The position numbers and the translations under genes were made by a program. Source: Oscillibacter sp. (GTDB taxonomy: Bacteria; Bacillota; Clostridia; Oscillospirales; Oscillospiraceae). Taken from it: 33,095 bases of DNA. Positions 30,895 through 33,095 of the stretch are shown one piece after another. The notes beneath the pieces were generated by a model. That model made no database searches, was not told where the DNA came from, and saw only the letters and a list, made by a program, of their open reading frames with translations. The stretch lies in contig JAAVHC010000062.1 in assembly GCA_014799925.1 (NCBI GenBank), forward strand, positions 1 through 33,095, written 5' to 3'. Numbering within the stretch: the stretch's first letter is position 1; each line of letters starts with the position of its first letter.

Positions 30895-33095
30895 GTGTAC
30901 CTGAAAGCGCTGGAAATCCAGGGCTTCAAGTCCTTTCCCGATAAAACCGTTTTGAACTTCGGCGAGAGCATTACCGCCATTGTAGGTCCCAACGGATCAG
31001 GAAAGTCCAATATTTCCGATGCGATCTGCTGGGTCATGGGAGAGCAGTCCGCCCGAAGCCTCCGGGGGGACAAGATGGAGGATGTGATCTTCGGCGGTAC
31101 GGAGAAGCGGGGACCGGTCGGCTTTGCCCAGGTGACGCTGGTGCTGGACAACAGCGCCGGCATGTTCCCGTCCGTTGACAGTAGCGAGGTCATGGTTACC
31201 CGGCGATACTACCGCAGCGGGGACAGCGAATACTATATCAACAAGCAGTCGGTCCGCCTGCGGGACGTCAACGAGCTGTTTATGGACACCGGCCTGGGCC
31301 GGGAGGGATACGCCATCGTGGGTCAGGGGCGGATCGATGAAATCCTTTCGGTCCGCAGCGCCGACCGGCGGGAGATTTTTGAGGAAGCGGCGGGCATCTC
31401 GAAATTCCGCCACCGCAAGGAGGAATCCGAGCGACGCCTCCAGCGCACCCAGGAAAATCTGGTACGGATCAATGACAAGATCAGCGAGCTGGAATTGCAG
31501 GTGCATCCCCTGCGGGAACAGGCGGAGACCGCCCGGCGGTTCCTGCTGCTGCGGGATGAGCAGCGCACCCTGGAAATTTCCCTGTGGATGGAGCGGCTGG
31601 AGGAGATCAAGACCGCCAAAAACCGCCTGCAGGCGGAGTACGCCGCCGCGCAGGCGCGGCAGACGTCCGTTCAGGCGCAGCAGGACGCCCTTTATGAGGA
31701 AAATGATCGGTTTTCCCTGCGGATGCAGGAGAATGATACCGGACAGGAGAGGCTCCGGCAGGAGACGGACGATCTGACGGCTCAGGTTCGCGACCGGGAG
31801 TCCGCGGCAGAGCTGCTGCGGACCAACATCCGGCACCGGCTGGATTCCATCGCGGAGCTGGAGGCGGAGCTGGCGCGTCAGGACAGCCGCAGCCGGGACG
31901 CCCGGGCGGAGATGGATGCCCAGCGGCGGCGCCTGGATGAGCTGGACCGGCAGGTCTCCGGACTGGAAGAGGAGCTGGAGGCCCTTTTGGAAAAGGCCCG
32001 CGCTGCGGCCGAGACCGCCGGCGAGGCCGGGGACGAGATCAGCGCCCTCCAGGCCGGTGAGGCTCTGGCGGCCGACGCCGCCGCCAAGGGCCGGGAACGT
32101 CTGGCCGCTCTGGACGCGGCCCTGGAGCAGATGAAGGACCGGCAGGAAACCGTTCGCCGGGAGCTGGAAGCGGCGCAGGTCCAGCGGGAAGCCGCCGGCC
32201 GGGAGGCGAAAGCCGCCCGCCGCGCGCTGGAGGACGCGCAGGATGACGCCGCCGCTGCCGCCAACGTCATCCAGGGCCACACCCTCCGCATGGAGGGACG
32301 GGAAAAGCGGGAAAAGGATGCCGCCGATACCCACATGAAGCTGACCATGGAGCAGAACAACCTGGATTCCCGGATCCGGATGTTGGCGGAGATGGAGAAG
32401 GAATACGAGGGGTTCAGCAAAGCGGTCCGGCTGGTCATGCAGGCCGCGGAGCGCGGCGCTCTCCGGGGCGTTCACGGGCCGGTGGCAAATTTGATGAGGA
32501 CCGACGGCAAGTATGCCGTCGCGCTGGAAATCGCCCTGGGAGCCGGGATGCAGAACATCGTGGTAGACCGGGAGGAGGACGCCAAGGGCGCGATCCAATT
32601 CCTGAAGCAGAAGGATGGGGGCCGGGCCACCTTCCTGCCGCTCACGGCCCTCCGGGGCGAGGAGCTGCGGGAAAAGGGCGTAGAGAATGAGCCCGGATTT
32701 GTAGGCGTGGCCTCCCGGCTGGCGGCCTATGACGCGAAATACGACAATATATTCAGGAACCTGCTGGGCCGCACGGTGGTGATGGAGGACCTGGACAGCG
32801 GCATCGCTGCGGCAAGAAAATATCAGAATCGCTTCCGCATCGTCACCCTGGACGGCCAGCTCATCAACCGGGGCGGCTCCATGACCGGCGGCAGCGTGTC
32901 CAAAAGCGCGGGCGTGCTGTCCCGCGCCAACGAGTTGGAGGCCATGCGGAAGCGCCTGGCCGCCTTGACGGAGCGTCTGGCCGCCGCGCAGAAGGAAAAG
33001 GATGAGGCGGCGCGGGAGCTTTCCGCGGCCCGGTATGAGATGCAGGTGGCGGAGAGCCAGCGGCGCGCCGCGGAGGACGCGGTACTGAAGCGCCA
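30895..33095 (+). CDS. smc: Chromosome segregation protein SMC, N-terminal two thirds
   Basis: The frame is open from GTG 30895 (AAGGGG eight bases upstream) to the window end, 733 codons, with no stop. Residues 1-165 are the ABC-type ATPase head: YLKALEIQGFKSF at the start, Walker A GPNGSGKS (31-38), Q loop region WVMGEQSARSLRG. A long coiled coil rich in Glu, Arg, Ala and Leu covers about 170-500. The hinge lies at about 505-660 (GVHGPVANLMRTDGKYAVALEIALG; GGRATFLPL; FRIVTLDGQLINRGGSMTGGS). The return coil then begins and is cut at the window edge. With ScpA and ScpB it forms condensin. In many Firmicutes it follows rnc; here a mobile-element remnant is directly upstream. Confidence 0.96.
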   Translation, partial: MYLKALEIQGFKSFPDKTVLNFGESITAIVGPNGSGKSNISDAICWVMGEQSARSLRGDKMEDVIFGGTEKRGPVGFAQVTLVLDNSAGMFPSVDSSEVMVTRRYYRSGDSEYYINKQSVRLRDVNELFMDTGLGREGYAIVGQGRIDEILSVRSADRREIFEEAAGISKFRHRKEESERRLQRTQENLVRINDKISELELQVHPLREQAETARRFLLLRDEQRTLEISLWMERLEEIKTAKNRLQAEYAAAQARQTSVQAQQDALYEENDRFSLRMQENDTGQERLRQETDDLTAQVRDRESAAELLRTNIRHRLDSIAELEAELARQDSRSRDARAEMDAQRRRLDELDRQVSGLEEELEALLEKARAAAETAGEAGDEISALQAGEALAADAAAKGRERLAALDAALEQMKDRQETVRRELEAAQVQREAAGREAKAARRALEDAQDDAAAAANVIQGHTLRMEGREKREKDAADTHMKLTMEQNNLDSRIRMLAEMEKEYEGFSKAVRLVMQAAERGALRGVHGPVANLMRTDGKYAVALEIALGAGMQNIVVDREEDAKGAIQFLKQKDGGRATFLPLTALRGEELREKGVENEPGFVGVASRLAAYDAKYDNIFRNLLGRTVVMEDLDSGIAAARKYQNRFRIVTLDGQLINRGGSMTGGSVSKSAGVLSRANELEAMRKRLAALTERLAAAQKEKDEAARELSAARYEMQVAESQRRAAEDAVLKR

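Overview
The window reads as chromosomal DNA of a GC-rich, Gram-positive anaerobe of the Clostridia, most like the Oscillospiraceae. This is inferred from strong AGGAGG-type ribosome sites, many -35/-10 promoters with 17-bp spacers, lipoprotein signal peptides, the gene families present (LuxS, a YceD-L32 pair, DUF624, GPH transporter, BlaI/M56 pair) and a Tn916-type excisionase/integrase remnant. No rRNA, tRNA or CRISPR array was seen. Both ends are cut: base 1 begins with a run of 52 G that is probably a sequencing artefact, and the smc gene runs off the right end.

Layout. (1) 1-5.8 kb is an amino-sugar island: the start of an ABC-type solute-binding lipoprotein, an RpiR regulator and an N-acylglucosamine 2-epimerase on the minus strand, and divergently an atypical ROK-type kinase, an SGNH hydrolase and a DUF624 membrane protein. 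Two TGAAAA-n-TTTTCA palindromes at the two main promoters are candidate RpiR operators. (2) 5.8-11.4 kb is a cell-envelope block: a D,D-carboxypeptidase, an OmpR-type two-component system translationally linked to a double-GerMN lipoprotein, and a TepA-like ClpP-fold protease. (3) 11.5-16.4 kb is the most unusual locus: a BlaI repressor and a BlaR1-like M56 membrane peptidase whose penicillin-binding sensor is replaced by an ectodomain of about 820 residues built from duplicated acidic-loop modules, followed by a lipoprotein carrying the same type of module. (4) 16.4-23.0 kb, all minus strand, holds a hairpin-rich noncoding stretch, a class-C-type serine hydrolase, a threonine aldolase, L32 with YceD, LuxS and a DEAD-box helicase. 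(5) 23.4-27.6 kb is a pentose/polyol cassette: a ROK repressor, a short-chain dehydrogenase, a decayed xylulokinase and a GPH sugar symporter, with near-identical 16-bp palindromes at both divergent promoters. (6) 27.7-30.9 kb is worn accessory DNA: a frameshifted Uma2-type gene, an Ig-like/polysaccharide deacetylase, and excisionase plus broken integrase of a Tn916-like element directly upstream of smc.

Several families of short repeats are spread through the intergenic spaces: a 72-bp tandem pair, a 91-bp element in three copies, and a palindrome family in up to five copies whose stems are kept by compensatory or wobble changes. All functional statements rest on motif reading by eye; no database search was possible.
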